This document shows positions 1 to 10,775 of a stretch of 62,000 nucleotides of DNA, in pieces. The notes below the pieces were generated by a model, which did not search any database, was not told the DNA's origin, and saw nothing but the letters and a program-made list of their open reading frames with translations. Origin of the DNA: Zygnema cylindricum (Eukaryota; Streptophyta; Zygnematophyceae; Zygnematales; Zygnemataceae); contig JBBHKE010000968.1 in the NCBI GenBank assembly GCA_037447655.1, forward strand, positions 1 to 62,000, read 5' to 3'. Position numbers and translations under genes: made by a program. Position 1 is the first letter of the stretch, and every line of letters starts with the position of its first letter.

Positions 1-899
1 AGACGCCTTGTCAGATACCACTATATTTTTTTAGGGTTCCTATTTTTACGCGTGACGAATGAGCGCTGCCAAAAATAGAGAGACGAATGGGCGATTACAA
101 AAATAGCGTGACAAAAGTACGTTACGAGATTTCGTTTATATTTTTTGTTGTATTTTTCAATGTATATATCGTGTGCAATTTTTTTTTATTTCCGTTGGTT
201 GACATCTTGACACATATGTAACTTAACCAACGTGTCGCGGCTCAATTTTTTATGTAATGATGATGTACCTCACGAGGTACATCACCAATTCCATAAACTT
301 TCGAAGCAAATGCTTCGCGAAAAACCATCCAACGGCCATTGTTAACTCCCAGACTTTTGGAGAATATTGGCAAGATTCTTTGTAATGTTGTTTTCTGGAT
401 AAAAATAAAACAAGAGGTACGTCATATTACGGAGAGTACGAATTTCTGTCAAAAACCTCACTTTTCGTTTAAGGGAGCCAGACGAACGAGGCGGCCCGAT
501 TAGTGCGCAAAGAGCGAGTTAAACGCGTTGATTTCTGTACGAGAAAAAAAAATAGGAATTTTTGCTTTTGACTACCAGCACGCCAAAGGTTCCAAGTATA
601 GTTCAAAAGTAGGCGTTTCTATTGTAGGCCTTTTGTAGGCGCTTTTATCTTAAGTTGTGTTACGGGATTTTCATGTGATCTTTGTAGATCGCTACTTTGA
701 TCAGCGACCGTGCGATCGTCCAAATCTGACAAGATAAATAAAAAATACCTCAAAACACACAGAAAAAACATTTTTTTGTCCGAATGTTTTTCAAAATTTA
801 GACATGACGTTTAATTCTCTATCGATCAATGTGCAACTAAACCCTGTTACTATTTATTTTCATTTTGCGACCAATACAATATGGGTCTTAAGGTCATAT
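1..899. other. unassigned sequence left of copia A
   Basis: AT-rich sequence with no ORF of note on either strand and no resemblance I can see to the other repeats of the window. It ends at the 5-bp target duplication TGTAT (900-904) of the copia element to its right. Confidence 0.4.
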
Positions 900-904
900 T
901 GTAT

Positions 905-1951
905 TGTTGTTCTACAACCACCTTCGCAAGAGGAGGACCCGCAGTAGAAGTGGAAGTGACACCAAAAACAACAGAAACTATCAAAGTACCTACTCAACAG
1001 CCAGCTTTGAACTAACACAAAATATGACTCAATCAGCCAATATGCATCAAATATCCACAGTGATAAACAATACAGTAAACTGACAATTCCCAAAATTGTT
1101 GCCCAAATGACCCAGTAAACCATAAGATATGATGTCTGGAAGTTTCCCAAAAACTGCCCTTAGAAAATGATATTCCCAATACTGGATAATACAAAATTGG
1201 CTAATTCCAAAAATATATACTCACATTGAGTATCTAATGGTCACACTAGTTTGGGTGACAGTACTACGGAACTATCCTGAATAACGACAAAGTATCCAAC
1301 CTGTATTTTACTGTACCTAGAGTACCTCCAAAAACCTAATTATTATTTTCAAAAGACCTAATTAATAAAACACTAATTTTTAATACACCAAACTACAAAA
1401 CACTGTTATTCAAATATTTTTAGATGACGAACCGTACAAAATGTTCCAGGTGCTTAGTCACGGTAGTAGCTAAAGTCCAACTGACTGTCGTAGTGTAGTA
1501 AGAAGCACTTGAGTGCTTCGTCACTTCTGGTCCCACGTGAATCACGCCTCGTCATTTGTGGTCCCACGTAAATCACTCCTCATCATTTGCGGTCCCACGT
1601 GAATCATGCTTGTTGTCCCAAGTGAATCACGTCCGTCGACATCTCTCAAAATCAATGATCATGTATCGTACAACTTACTTTTGAAATATCCGGACATTTC
1701 CAAAAATAGCCGTACCATATATTTTCTGAGGTACCTGGATCAGATTTTGTCCGTCTGATCTAGTGATTCCAACTGTTTGCTGCGTGATGCGTGTCGACGC
1801 CACTCGTAAAACCTGTAGAGGTACAATACACTCTATTGTACTTTGGCTACAGTAACACTAATAAAGGTAAGTTTTATATACAACTACTTAGAATTTATTC
1901 TATGTGTGTGTTCTACTGTATTTACTAAACTAAAGATTTCAAATCTCAACA
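905..1951 (-). repeat. 3' LTR of copia A
   Basis: Direct repeat of 6085-7134 with shared ends (TGTTGTTCTAC... on the plus strand at the left edge, ...AAATCTCAACA at the right edge). It lies downstream of RNase H in element orientation. Its U5 end still encodes a relic of the gag start region (serine/threonine-rich, then V-V-V-E-Q), although the initiator codon is lost. Confidence 0.93.
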
Positions 1952-1966
1952 TTCCCCTAAATCTTT
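1952..1966 (-). other. Polypurine tract of copia A
   Basis: On the minus strand this reads AAAGATTTAGGGGAA directly before the TGTTG start of the 3' LTR. It is the expected plus-strand DNA priming site. Near-identical tracts precede the LTRs at 39876 and 48156. Confidence 0.85.
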
Positions 1967-1970
1967 AGAC

Positions 1971-3056
1971 TCAGTTACTCACTTCTCTGCAAAACTTCAA
2001 CTTAGGAGCAAGGAGGGCTTTTGTTAACATATCAGCCACCATCTTCTCAATTGGTAAATAACACAATTTAATGACTTTTGCAAGTACTTTTCCCCTGACA
2101 AATTGAAGTCTAAAATCCATGTGTTTGCTTTTAAAATGATGGCTTCGGTTAGAGGCAATATCAATGGCTGCCTCATTTTCACACCAAATAAACTGAGGAC
2201 CTGTTTGCATGTACCGAAGTTTCTGTAGAATATACTTGACCCATAGGAGCTCCTTGAGGGCCGAAGATGTTGCCATGTATTCAGACTCCAATGTGGATTG
2301 AGCTGTAACCTTTTGTAAGTTGCTACTCCAGCAGCAATTACCATCTCCAATCTTAAGCACAAAACCAGTTGTAGATTTCCATCTTGGCATGTCCCCATAG
2401 CTAGCATCGCTCCACGTCTGTATTCTCACCTCTCCTCCTCCGAGTACAAGCTTGAGATTTCGAGTACCTGCAAGATATCTCAACACCCTTTTCGCTGCTT
2501 CCCAGTCTGCCCTTTTAGGATTCTGCAGATTTCTACTCAAGACTCCCACAGCTGCTGCAATGACGGGTCTCGTACAGTTCATAAAATATATGAGACTTCT
2601 AACTACCTGTCTATATGGCTTTGAGGCAATAAACTCTTCCTCCCTTGTCTCTAGACTCTCACCAACCATTATGCCTGAATCTATATTAATTCCTTCCAAT
2701 TTCTGCCTGAATTCTATGGGAGTTACGGATCCTTTCACATTTTTCATTACAAATCTTTCCACCATGTTACCCATTGCTTCTTTCTGAGTCAACATAATCA
2801 ACCTTTTGTTTCTATCTCTTTCTACCTGTATACCTGTAATATACTTGGCCTCACCGAGGTCCTTCATCTCAAACCTACATCTTAAAGCCGTTTTAATACG
2901 GTTTATTACATCCATTGACTTACTTATTAATAATAAATCATCCACATATACCGCAATGTAAATTATCCCATCCTCCCCTTGTAGAACATATACATAATGA
3001 TCTGAGCTAATTCTCCTAAAACCTAGACAGTCAAAAACTCATCTTACTTCAAATTC
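1971..3056 (-). pseudogene. Copia A reverse transcriptase C-part and RNase H
   Basis: Encodes the second half of the copia reverse transcriptase and the RNase H domain, which copy the element RNA into DNA in cytoplasmic particles. The frame opens with the catalytic Y-V-D-D box (about 2960-2950), followed by F-E-M-K-D-L-G-E-A-K-Y, the N-C-T-R-P block, and the RNase H motifs W-S-D-A-S-Y-G, S-T-x-E-S-E-Y-M-A and a relic of C-D-N-Q-A-A-I (here C-E-N-E-A-A-I, so an acidic residue is kept). It ends with a stop at 1971, just before the polypurine tract. The YVDD box is intact, but the frame is cut off upstream from the rest of RT by a stop and frameshift near 3057. Confidence 0.9.
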
Positions 3057-3058
3057 CA

Positions 3059-3634
3059 CTAACGCGGGGCTTGTTTTAGCCCATACAAAGATTTTATCAA
3101 TTTACACACTAATTTTTCCTTTCCCTTTTCAACATACATTTCTGGTTGTTTCATATAGATGGTTTCTTCTAACTCTCTATGGAAGAAGGCGGTTTTAATA
3201 TCCATTTGATGTATTTCTACATTCTCTATAGCCGCTAGACTTAGCAAAATTATGACAGTGGGAAATCTGACAACTAGAGAGAAGGTTTCCTCAAATTCAA
3301 TACCTTCTTTTTGATTATACCCCTCGGCCACTAGTTTGGCCTTATACCTTTTGATGGTGTTGTCCGGGTTCAGCTTCACATTGAATACCCATTTGCTGCC
3401 GATGACTTTTCTGCCTGGAGGAAGATCCACCAGCTCCCATGTCTGTGCCTCCATAATAGACTTCATTTCATCTTTTGCCGACTCGATCCAGTGACTTCTC
3501 TCAAGTGATGCAAACGCCTCCTGAATTATCAAAGGCTCCTTTGTAGCTGAAAAAAAAGAAAAGTGAGAGCTTGCTTGCAGACGGCTGCTAGATCTCTTTC
3601 CCTTCGGAAATTTTGAGGCTAAAATTGTTGGCAA
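3059..3634 (-). pseudogene. Copia A reverse transcriptase N-part
   Basis: First half of the copia-type reverse transcriptase (RVT_2). Recognisable blocks are W-x-x-A-x-x-D-E-M, the W-E-L-V-D-L-P-P and G-S-K-W-V-F stretch, [19 protein letters not shown] (first catalytic Asp) and [10 protein letters not shown] at the end, where a stop interrupts the frame. F-S-L-V-V-R replaces the usual F-S-P-V-V-R. Together with 1971-3056 it makes one RT/RNase H module. Confidence 0.9.
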
Positions 3635-3697
3635 CCTCGAATTAGACTCCCTTGTCTGAGCTACGACCTGTGGTTGTTGTACGGGTGTGATAGTTTG

Positions 3698-4219
3698 TTA
3701 CGTTTGAGTCGGAACTTGGGGTAAAACATCCCGTGAAGGCACAACCTGGACTGGAGGAACAACAGTCTCACTTGGTTGTGGAAAGAAAACTTGCTGCGTA
3801 TGGTGAAAAATGACATATTTTTGTTGGTCCTTTGCCGCTTCGTCTGGCACTTTAAATATGTCGACTGAATCCAGCTCATCTTTAATTTGAATATTCCTAG
3901 AAATAATCACCTTATTTTTCTCAAATACAAAAACTCTATAACCTTTTACATTATCATCATACCCCATAAAAATTTCTGGTAAGCCCTTAGCCTCTATTTT
4001 CCATCTATCCTGTGAAGTATCTAGAATAAATCACTTGCTACCAAAGATTTTAAAGTGGCTAACATCATGTTTCTCTCCTGTCCTAAGCTCATGAGGTGTG
4101 GTACTAACAAATCTAGAAGCAATTCTGTTCTTAATATAAACAGCACAGTTAAGTGCATCAGCCCATAATTTCAAATCTAGCCCTTTATTTGCAAGCATGG
4201 ACCGAGCACTCTCTGTCAT
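3698..4219 (-). pseudogene. Copia A integrase C-terminal region
   Basis: Two open pieces (4219-4031 and 3967-3698) that continue the integrase after its catalytic core. The first has T-E-S-A-R-S-M-L and the A-V-Y-I-K-N-R block. A stop at about 4030 follows F-G-S-K where copia proteins usually carry a Cys or hydrophobic residue. The second starts M-G-Y-D-D-N-V-K-G-Y-R-V, the usual G-Y segment of copia integrase C-termini, and passes into a Pro/Gln/Val-rich linker before RT. Confidence 0.85.
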
Positions 4220-4227
4220 TGTCCTAT

Positions 4228-4593
4228 TTAATCTTTCAGAACACCATTCTTTTCTGGTGTATATGGAACAGTAAGATTGTGACTAATACCTTTCTGAAGA
4301 AGAAACTCCTCGAATTCCCTGGATGTGTATTCTCCCCCTTTGTCCGATCTCAACACCAAGATTGGAACTCCATGAAGCTGTTCCGCCCACGCTTTGTAGT
4401 GTTTGAAGTGAGTGAACACTTCACTCTTATGTTGCATGATGTAGACTTTAGTGTACCTCGAGTAGTCATCTATGAATGTAACCATATAGTGGACGCCTCC
4501 TGTTGAAGCCACTTGTGGAGGACCGAGAACATCAAAGTGTATTAGCTGCAGAACTTTCTTCGATCTGTGGTCTGTTTCCTGTGGAGATGGCAA
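4228..4593 (-). pseudogene. Copia A integrase catalytic core (rve)
   Basis: Integrase core that would insert the cDNA into chromosomes. The first catalytic Asp is in I-H-F-D-V-L-G-P and the second in L-R-S-D-K-G-G-E-Y. The block V-P-Y-T-P-E-K-N-G-V is followed by a one-base deletion (about 4240), so the third catalytic residue, the Glu of S-E-R-L-N-R, falls out of frame although its codon is still there. The frame starts directly after the stop that ends the gag-protease ORF. Confidence 0.9.
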
Positions 4594-4614
4594 TTTGTGT
4601 ATCTTTCCAAGTGA

Positions 4615-5946
4615 TCAACCATCACATGATTTTATAGGATGAGAACTAAGAGAAACTCCCTCAACTTTTCCCGAATTCACCATTTTCTTAAGACTATCAT
4701 AATTCATATGTCCTAATCTTTTATGCCACAACTCATTGTCAGATTGGACACTAGAGTAGAGAACATCATTTTCTTTATATTCAGCCATGTCCATCCGGTA
4801 CATTTTTCTAGTATTTCTAGTTCTTGTAACAGCTACTTTCCCTTTCTTGCTAACAAATTGTCTCCCTTTTTTCAGAACAACTTCAAAGCCTTTGCTCTCC
4901 ACTAATGATGTAGAAAATATATTTTTCTTAAAGTCTGGAACATACAGAACATTGTGAAGGGTTCTCTCTACCGACTTTCCCCCCACATCTACCATTAAAG
5001 ATACATCACCCTGAGCTGAGGTTTGAACACTCATGCCACAAGCATAGTAGATACTCCTTGGAGATGTTTGCTGCAGATTTGTAAAAGCCGCTTTGTTCCG
5101 GCACATGTGGGCAGACGCTCCCGTGTCCATGATCCATCCTGCATCCGTTGGGCCCTCCATAGCAGCCGCCATAGCAAACAACTCCGCCTCCTCTTGCTCA
5201 TTCAAGCTTGGAGACTCATCTGCATCAGTTGCCGAAGCTGAGAAAAGAGCATTTCCACGGGAAGGATTTCCGGAAAAACCTATATGATACTGGCTGTGCT
5301 GCCAACCTGGCCTGTATAAACCTATTTCATTAGCCTTTTTCAGTTTAGGACAGTACCTGTATCCATGACCCTTCTCAGAACAATGAAAACAAGTAGTCGT
5401 AGAGGACTTATTCTGTCTCAGATTAAACTGATTAAACTTATTCTGATTCTGGTTAACTTGACTCATGTTTTGATTAATCTGATTTCTTTTGTCAAAGTCT
5501 GTGGCAAATGCTTCAACTTTTCCTTCTCCTTCAAGGAGTTTAGTATTAGTCTCTTCCTCCAATATAAGATTATACGCTAACTGAAATGACCAGCTAGCTT
5601 TATCATGACTTTTTAATTGAGCAGACACACCCTTCATGCTACTGGGGAGACCTCTTATAAGCAGAGCTGCTTGTTGAAACTCACGAAATGACCCCGCAGC
5701 AGAAGAGTGAGCATCAACAAGGGCACGAAAATTGTCACAATACTCGACCATAGTTCCCCCCGAGTATTTGTATCCCCAAATTTTTCCAGCCACGGGCAGC
5801 TCTTCGTGAACATTCGCATTCTCAAAAGCGGATTTTAGTGATGTCCAAATCTCACTCACCTTCTTTATTTTTAGTCGAGACATGACCAAATTTTCTGCAA
5901 TACAACAATTAGATTGTTCCTTGCCATTGGATTCGTTTTCGCCCAA
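4615..5946 (-). pseudogene. Copia A gag, protease and pre-integrase region
   Basis: A 443-residue frame covering most of gag and the protease. Residues 1-150 match copia-type gag (UBN2-like: S-E-I-W-T-S-L, W-G-Y-K-Y-S-G-G, L-L-I-R-G-L-P). An Asn/Gln-rich stretch (155-180) leads to a CX2CX4HX4C zinc knuckle at 186-199 that would bind element RNA. The aspartic protease active site is D-T-G-A at 274-277 and looks intact. The pre-integrase finger starts W-H-K-R-L-G-H at 407-413. The frame ends at TGA exactly where the last zinc-binding Cys codon (C-D-G-C) should be; the sequence after it continues S-L-G-K-I-H-K-L in the same frame. The true gag start lies upstream, inside the LTR. Confidence 0.92.
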
Positions 5947-6071
5947 GTTGGATCTGCTTCATCAAGGGAGCCATCCTAGAACCCCAATAAGTCAGCAGTT
6001 TCAAACAACGATTCAACCATCGCCGCCCAGTAGGCAAACTTTTAGCCATTGAAGATAGGACCTCTTTACGA

Positions 6072-6084
6072 AATGCCCATAACC
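6072..6084 (-). other. Primer-binding site of copia A
   Basis: Minus-strand GGTTATGGGC directly after the 5' LTR, followed by diverged bases. It complements the anticodon arm of eukaryotic initiator tRNA-Met (…GGGCCCAUAACC…), not the tRNA 3' end. This is the half-tRNA priming arrangement known for Drosophila copia. Confidence 0.85.
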
Positions 6085-7134
6085 TGTTGTTCTACAAACA
6101 CCTTTGCAGGAGGAGGACCAACAGTAATAGTGGAATTAGACAAGAAAAACAACAGAAACTATCAAAGTACCTACTCAAGAGCGAACTTTGAACTGACACA
6201 AAATATGACTTAGAAAGCCAACATGCCTCAAATTTGCAATGGTGATGAACAATACAGTAAAATGACAATTCCCATAATTGCAGCCCAAATGACCGAGTAA
6301 ACCATAAGATATGATGTGTGGAAGTTTCCCAAAAAGTGCCATTAGAAATTCATATTCCCAATACTGGATAATACAAAATTGGCTAATTCCTAAAATATAT
6401 ACTCACATTGAGTATCTACTGGTCACACTAGTTTGGGTGACAGTACTACGGAACTATCCTGACTAACGACAAAGTATCCAGCCGGAACTTTACTGTACCT
6501 AGAGTACCTCTAAAAACCTAATTATTATTTTCCAAAGACCTAATTAATGAAACACTAATTTTTAAAGCACTAAACTACAAAACATTGTTATTCAAATATT
6601 TTTAGATGACGAACCGTAAAAATGTTCCACGTGCTTAGTCACGGTAGTCGCTAAAGTCCAACCGATTGTCGTAGTGTAGTAAGAAGCACCTGAGTGCTTC
6701 GTCACTTGTGGTCCCACGTGAATCACGCCTCGTCATTTGTGGTCCCACGTAAATCACGCCTCGTCATTTGCGGTCCCACGTGAATCATGCTTGTGGTCCC
6801 AGGTGAATCGTGTCCAACAATCTCTCTCAAAATCAATGATCATGTATCGTACAACTTACTTCCGAAATATCCGGACGTTTCCAAAAATAGACGTACCATA
6901 TATTTTCCGAGGTATCCGGATCAGTTTTGTCCGTCTGATCTGGTGATTCCAATTGTCTGCTGCGTGATGCGTGTCGACGCCCCTCCGTAAAACCTGCAGA
7001 GGTAGAATACACTCTATTGTACTTTGGCTACTGTAACACAAATAAAGGTAAGTATTATATACAACTACTTAGAATTTATTCTAAGTCTTTTTGGTCTACT
7101 CTATTTAAGGAACTAAAGATTTCAAATCTCAACA
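6085..7134 (-). repeat. 5' LTR of copia A, with gag start region at its end
   Basis: Second LTR of the element. The last 56 nt (minus strand, about 6140 to 6085) read in frame as L-S-N-S-T-I-T-V-G-P-P-A-K-V-F-V-E-Q and then cross into the primer-binding site as Q-V-M-G. Position one is TTG where related family D has ATG. A stop follows soon after (G-I-S-stop). Confidence 0.9.
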
Positions 7135-7139
7135 TGTAT

Positions 7140-7424
7140 GTTTTGCGTACAATAGGCATATTGTATGGGCGTACTTTCACCTACTTTTGAACTATGGTTG
7201 TAATTTTTTTTCCGGTATAGTAGTGTGGCTAGTCATACTATACAAAAGTCGGAATCAATACAATTTCCATGGCAAACGCACTGAATTGTGGACACAAAAA
7301 TTAAAAAAGTGTTCGGAAAAGATTTGTAAAATTTGTTTTTCAGACGCGTGTGATCCTCGATTCCATGGTTGTCGACAACAGTTTCAAAATGTATCATAGA
7401 AATTAAAATTTCATACGATTACAA
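7140..7424. other. unassigned spacer
   Basis: About 0.3 kb between the copia A target duplication and the foldback element. Only one short open frame (7187-7399 plus, 70 codons), which resembles nothing I know. No repeat seen. Confidence 0.4.
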
Positions 7425-7715
7425 TTAAACTAGGGAATTGCTAATCGCAAAGAGGATTTTTGCTGCGCGCAGAAAGTTATCATAAATTGTACATTTGAAG
7501 TACAGTTTCGTACAAGCTACATACCTTTAAGTTCAGATTTGACGGTCAGTCCGTCGAACAACTTTGACTAGCGAAATATTGTAACGGCGGTTAAAAAAAT
7601 GTCGCGCTTGCAAACGTGGACCGTCATAAAAAAAACAATTAACACGGTTGGCATAGGTTTTACTGTAAAAAAACTGAGGCACACACATATAATTAACATG
7701 GTTGCGCGCAAAAAG

Positions 7716-8111
7716 TTACTCACTTCACGTGAGCTCCACTGTGAAAGCACACACCGACATTTGACTTTAGCCGCAAAAATGGAATCTATTCGCGAACCGC
7801 TACGTTGAACTTAGACACAAATTAAAAGACGACATACGACATGTATAAAATCGCACGAAACGAAATAATTATCGTACAAAATATAAAAGGGTACCTGCGT
7901 ATAAATATCAATTAAAGTAAAATGACGTGTCGTCACGCGCGACCAAATGAAGCCACACTATTTATGAATCAACATTTTTACATTGAAAATGTATTTCACA
8001 TTGATATCACTACACTATTTACAAATCGACATTTGTACCTTGAATAAGTACTTGACGTTGATTCCGATTGTCGGTGTGTGCTTTCACAGTGGAGCTCACG
8101 TGAAGTGAGTA
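7716..8111. repeat. Inner inverted repeat of the foldback element
   Basis: The left 43 bp (TTACTCACTTCACGTGAGCT...) and the right 43 bp are perfect reverse complements, while the surrounding outer arms are only about three-quarters alike. This may be a younger MITE with TA flanks sitting in the centre of the older foldback. The duplicated copy of this block begins exactly here (13812), which supports a real boundary. Confidence 0.6.
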
Positions 8112-8355
8112 ACTACTTGTGCGCAGCCATTTTATTTATATGTGGGTGCCTCTGTTTTGTTACAATAAACCTGCGTCGGCCGTGTGAATTGTTTTTTATT
8201 TCATAACGGTCGACGTTCGCAAGTGCGGTAGTTTTTTAACCGCTGTTACAATATTTCGCCTGTCAAAGGTGTTCGACGGATTGACTGTCAAATCTGAACT
8301 TAGTGTACGTAGATTGTACGAGATTGTACTTCACATCTACAATTTCTGACAACTA

Positions 8356-8554
8356 CACCGCGAATCGTTATTACCATTGAGAAATTATTAGTGTAAATAA
8401 AAAATTAGCGTCATTCATTGTAATTTTTAGTGCCAGGAGACGTGGCAGATTATGGTCCACGTCCTTAAATAGTGTAGTTTATTCTACTTAAGGTTTAATG
8501 TCAAAGATTTGGGGTGCTGATATAAAGTTCATAACGTTAATTAGATTCGCAATG
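8356..8554. mobile_element. Short TA-flanked MITE (CACCGCGAATCG family)
   Basis: Starts CACCGCGAATCGTTATTA, ends ...TTAGATTCGCAATG and is flanked by TA on both sides (8354-8355, 8555-8556), as for Tc1/mariner-type insertions. About 199 bp with no coding capacity. Relatives lie at 14454-14651 (duplicate copy) and 17858-18475 (longer member with better termini). Confidence 0.75.
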
Positions 8555-8605
8555 TACCTGCGCGCTGCAAAAATCGTCTCTGCGATTAGCAATTCCCTTA
8601 AACTA

Positions 8606-8878
8606 TTTCAACAAATGCACATCGATCAGTGTGTAATGATGTTATACATCAAAAGGGGGATTAATCCGTACTATGGCCTCCGTGATATCCTGGTATGGAT
8701 TCCACTTACCTGGACAGCTCATTTAGGGTAAGGTTCTATTAGGGGAAAATATATCTTTGTTTAATGAAAGCCGTACTGTTTCGTACAGTGTCGTACCAAA
8801 TCAAATAAAATGTCAGAAAAACAAGCCTACTAAATGAGCAATTTGATTCTCCACGTTTATGTGCGTAAACGTGGACCG
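8606..8878. other. unassigned spacer, repeated at 14703-14974
   Basis: Non-repetitive spacer between the foldback element and copia B. It is duplicated with little change in the second block. On the minus strand both copies share a short frame starting M-S-C-P-G-K-W-N and ending N-P-P-F-D-V-stop, about 26 codons, too short to call. Confidence 0.4.
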
Positions 8879-8883
8879 TCAGA

Positions 8884-10045
8884 TGAAACTCTGAGACCTC
8901 CATTGGTCCTCAGAGCAGGCAACTCACAAGAAGCTTATCTAGATAGTGCCGACTTCAAATTGATTTAAAACCCAAATGATTGACCCCTTGACAATCATAA
9001 CCCCATGATAACTTCAACCCTGTGAAATAAGACTTTTTGTGTGCTCAGTTTCACCACAAAATACAAAGTTAGAATATGACTTTTGGATAACATTCCCCAC
9101 ATTGACTTTCCCTTAGAAATGCAGCCACCCTGGCAGGCAAACACTTTGACCGATTACACCCCTATGTAGTCTAAACTCCCTTGAGTCCATAACAAAAAGA
9201 ATCACTGAAAATGGTCCACTGAGTGAGTTTTAATTAAATGGCAAAGTTTGCCTATTCATATAAATGCTCTCTGGAAGAGAGGCGACTACCTACCAAAATT
9301 ATTCTAAGTCCTTAAACCCCTCTCTAAGTTTCCTATTACTGAGGTACGGGTCAATCGTAAGATTGTACTATACAAGAAATAACAGGTACTGTCGTACTTT
9401 CTGTACGGTCAATGTACGACATCGCCATAATATGATATTTGTCACATCCGGAATAATTATCTTGTGTTCTGAAAATCCCGCGATCCTCCTCGATTCTGCC
9501 ACGTGTCATCCGGAGTGGCGGTGCCCGATAACGCCAAATCGTCCACTACAGAATCCCGGCTCGCACCACGGCCGTTCGATGAAGACCGACATTAAATATT
9601 GACCGTCTAAATAAAATATCATTTCGTTAATTTTGTGAAGTCTGGAATCCGTGCGATCTAATGCATTTCCGTGTACAGTTCGTCCCGTAACCAGTTAAAT
9701 GAAAGATATTGCGAGTTCAGATATATATAACTATCGTACCCCATGTACTCTAGCACTGATTGTAGTCTACATGATAAAGCTATCGGCTATCAGATTCTTG
9801 ACGGACAGGTACCAGGATCAAATCCTGGGTCCGTCAAAGATCCTTTTGGTAAACCTACCAAATACTTCAGCATGTCTCTCTCTCTGGGCAGCATGGGCAG
9901 CCATGGCTCTGTCTTCCTCTGTAACCTTCAATGACTGCGACAAGTGTGGGGGTTTGGAGAGTGGAGCGAGAGGCAGGCTGCCTTTGCATACATCCTTTTA
10001 TTGATTTTCCTTTATTTAGACCTAGAAAATACATACATTTCAACT
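8884..10045 (-). repeat. 3' LTR of copia B
   Basis: Begins TGAAACTCTGAGACCTCC and ends ...ACATTTCAACT, with a last-base change from the expected CA. It contains the hairpin at 9798-9837. The minus-strand end encodes M-E-V-S-E-F, the gag start peptide. Confidence 0.9.
9798..9837 (+). other. tRNA-top-half-like hairpin in the copia B LTR
   Basis: TTGACGGAC and GTCCGTCAA form a perfect 9-bp outer stem around an inner stem CCAGG/CCTGG with 7-nt loop ATCAAAT. This copies the stacked acceptor and T arms of a tRNA, including a T-loop-like heptamer. Homologous hairpins occur at 12864-12905, 15892-15934 and 24670-24711. Confidence 0.6.
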
Positions 10046-10229
10046 CTCCCGTTATTATCTAGTCTACTTTCCTTCAACTCCTACCAAAAACTTTTTTTTT
10101 TCTTCTTTCTTTTCTTCTTATAAAACTTTAAGTAAACAACCTCATATTCAAATAGGTCTATTAGATGTGTTGAAATAAAAAATTTATCTTGTTGATCACA
10201 CATTTTATTTAGCATCCCACTTTCAGAAA

Positions 10230-10658
10230 TCAGAATGAAGATTTTATCAATCTCCTCTGTTTTACATCCACACAAAATCTAATTTTCCTCTTGCGATTCA
10301 AACAGCCAGCCCCATCTCCAATCTGCAACACACACCCAGATGCTAACCCTTTTACAAGCACACCTTCATAGATGGCATCACTCCCATTAGTGATGTCAAA
10401 ACCATTACCCCCCAAATTTATCCTTAAATTAAGAGTCCCCAATAAGTTGATCATAAAATCTACATCTTCCGAACTCATATTTTTATCCATGATAATTACC
10501 CCATGGTCTGAACTTTCCTCACTCTCTCCCACGGAATTCTTTCCACTATCAGTTTCTCTTTTTATTCCCAAAATATATTTCTCCTCCCCTAAAATTTTAA
10601 TCAAATATTCCTCTTCTCCCCTATCCTTTAGAGCCCCCTTTAGATTTACTTCTCCCAT
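10230..10658 (-). pseudogene. Copia B RT/RNase H remnant
   Basis: A 142-residue frame that is a shrunken piece of pol. Its parts align with E-A-K-Y-I-L-G-I-Q (here E-E-K-Y-I-L-G-I-K) and with the RNase H stretch S-D-A-S-Y-G...G-F-V-L-K-I-G-D-G-x-C-C-W (here S-D-A-I-Y-E-G...G-C-V-L-Q-I-G-D-G-A-G-C). The YVDD box and most of RT are absent. The RNase H first Asp remains but the domain cannot be functional. Confidence 0.7.
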
Positions 10659-10775
10659 ATCCTCAGGATCCGTTGAAATCTCCCTTTTTCAACCAGTTTT
10701 CTGTTTCCAAAATATCTATGAAACTATCCTCAATATTTTGAACTCCCTCAAGTTTCTCCTCGATCTTTTATTCCC

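Larger units (their letters stand above)
905..7134 (-). mobile_element. Complete but inactive Ty1/copia retrotransposon A
   Basis: A 6.23-kb copia element read on the minus strand. It has two LTRs of about 1,050 bp beginning TG and ending CA, and is flanked by perfect target duplications TGTAT (900-904 and 7135-7139). The internal order on the minus strand is gag, protease, integrase, reverse transcriptase, RNase H, the order that separates copia from gypsy elements. Two in-frame stops, a one-base deletion in integrase and breaks in RT show that it cannot make an intact polyprotein. The two LTRs differ at many positions, most densely near the U5 end, so the insertion is not recent. Confidence 0.95.
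7433..8597. mobile_element. Foldback-type DNA transposon with long inverted repeats
   Basis: Termini GGGAATTGCTAATCGC (left) and its reverse complement (right) are flanked by a perfect 8-bp duplication TTAAACTA (7425-7432 and 8598-8605), which fits hAT-like insertion. The arms pair imperfectly over about 280 bp or more (for example GCGAAATATTGTAACGGCGG near 7573 against its complement near 8255). No transposase ORF is present. A TA-flanked MITE (8356-8554) interrupts the right arm, and a much better conserved inner inverted repeat occupies 7716-8111. Confidence 0.8.

Noticed and set aside
2024-2407. 127-codon second minus-strand frame overlapping RNase H
   Set aside because: The other frame carries all RNase H motifs. 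This one is an out-of-frame shadow.
4153-4506. 117-codon plus-strand frame
   Set aside because: Antisense to the integrase core of copia A.
9774-9840. Possible functional tRNA gene
   Set aside because: T-arm and acceptor-like pairing exist, but there is no proper D arm or anticodon arm at the right spacing, and the sequence belongs to a repeated LTR.
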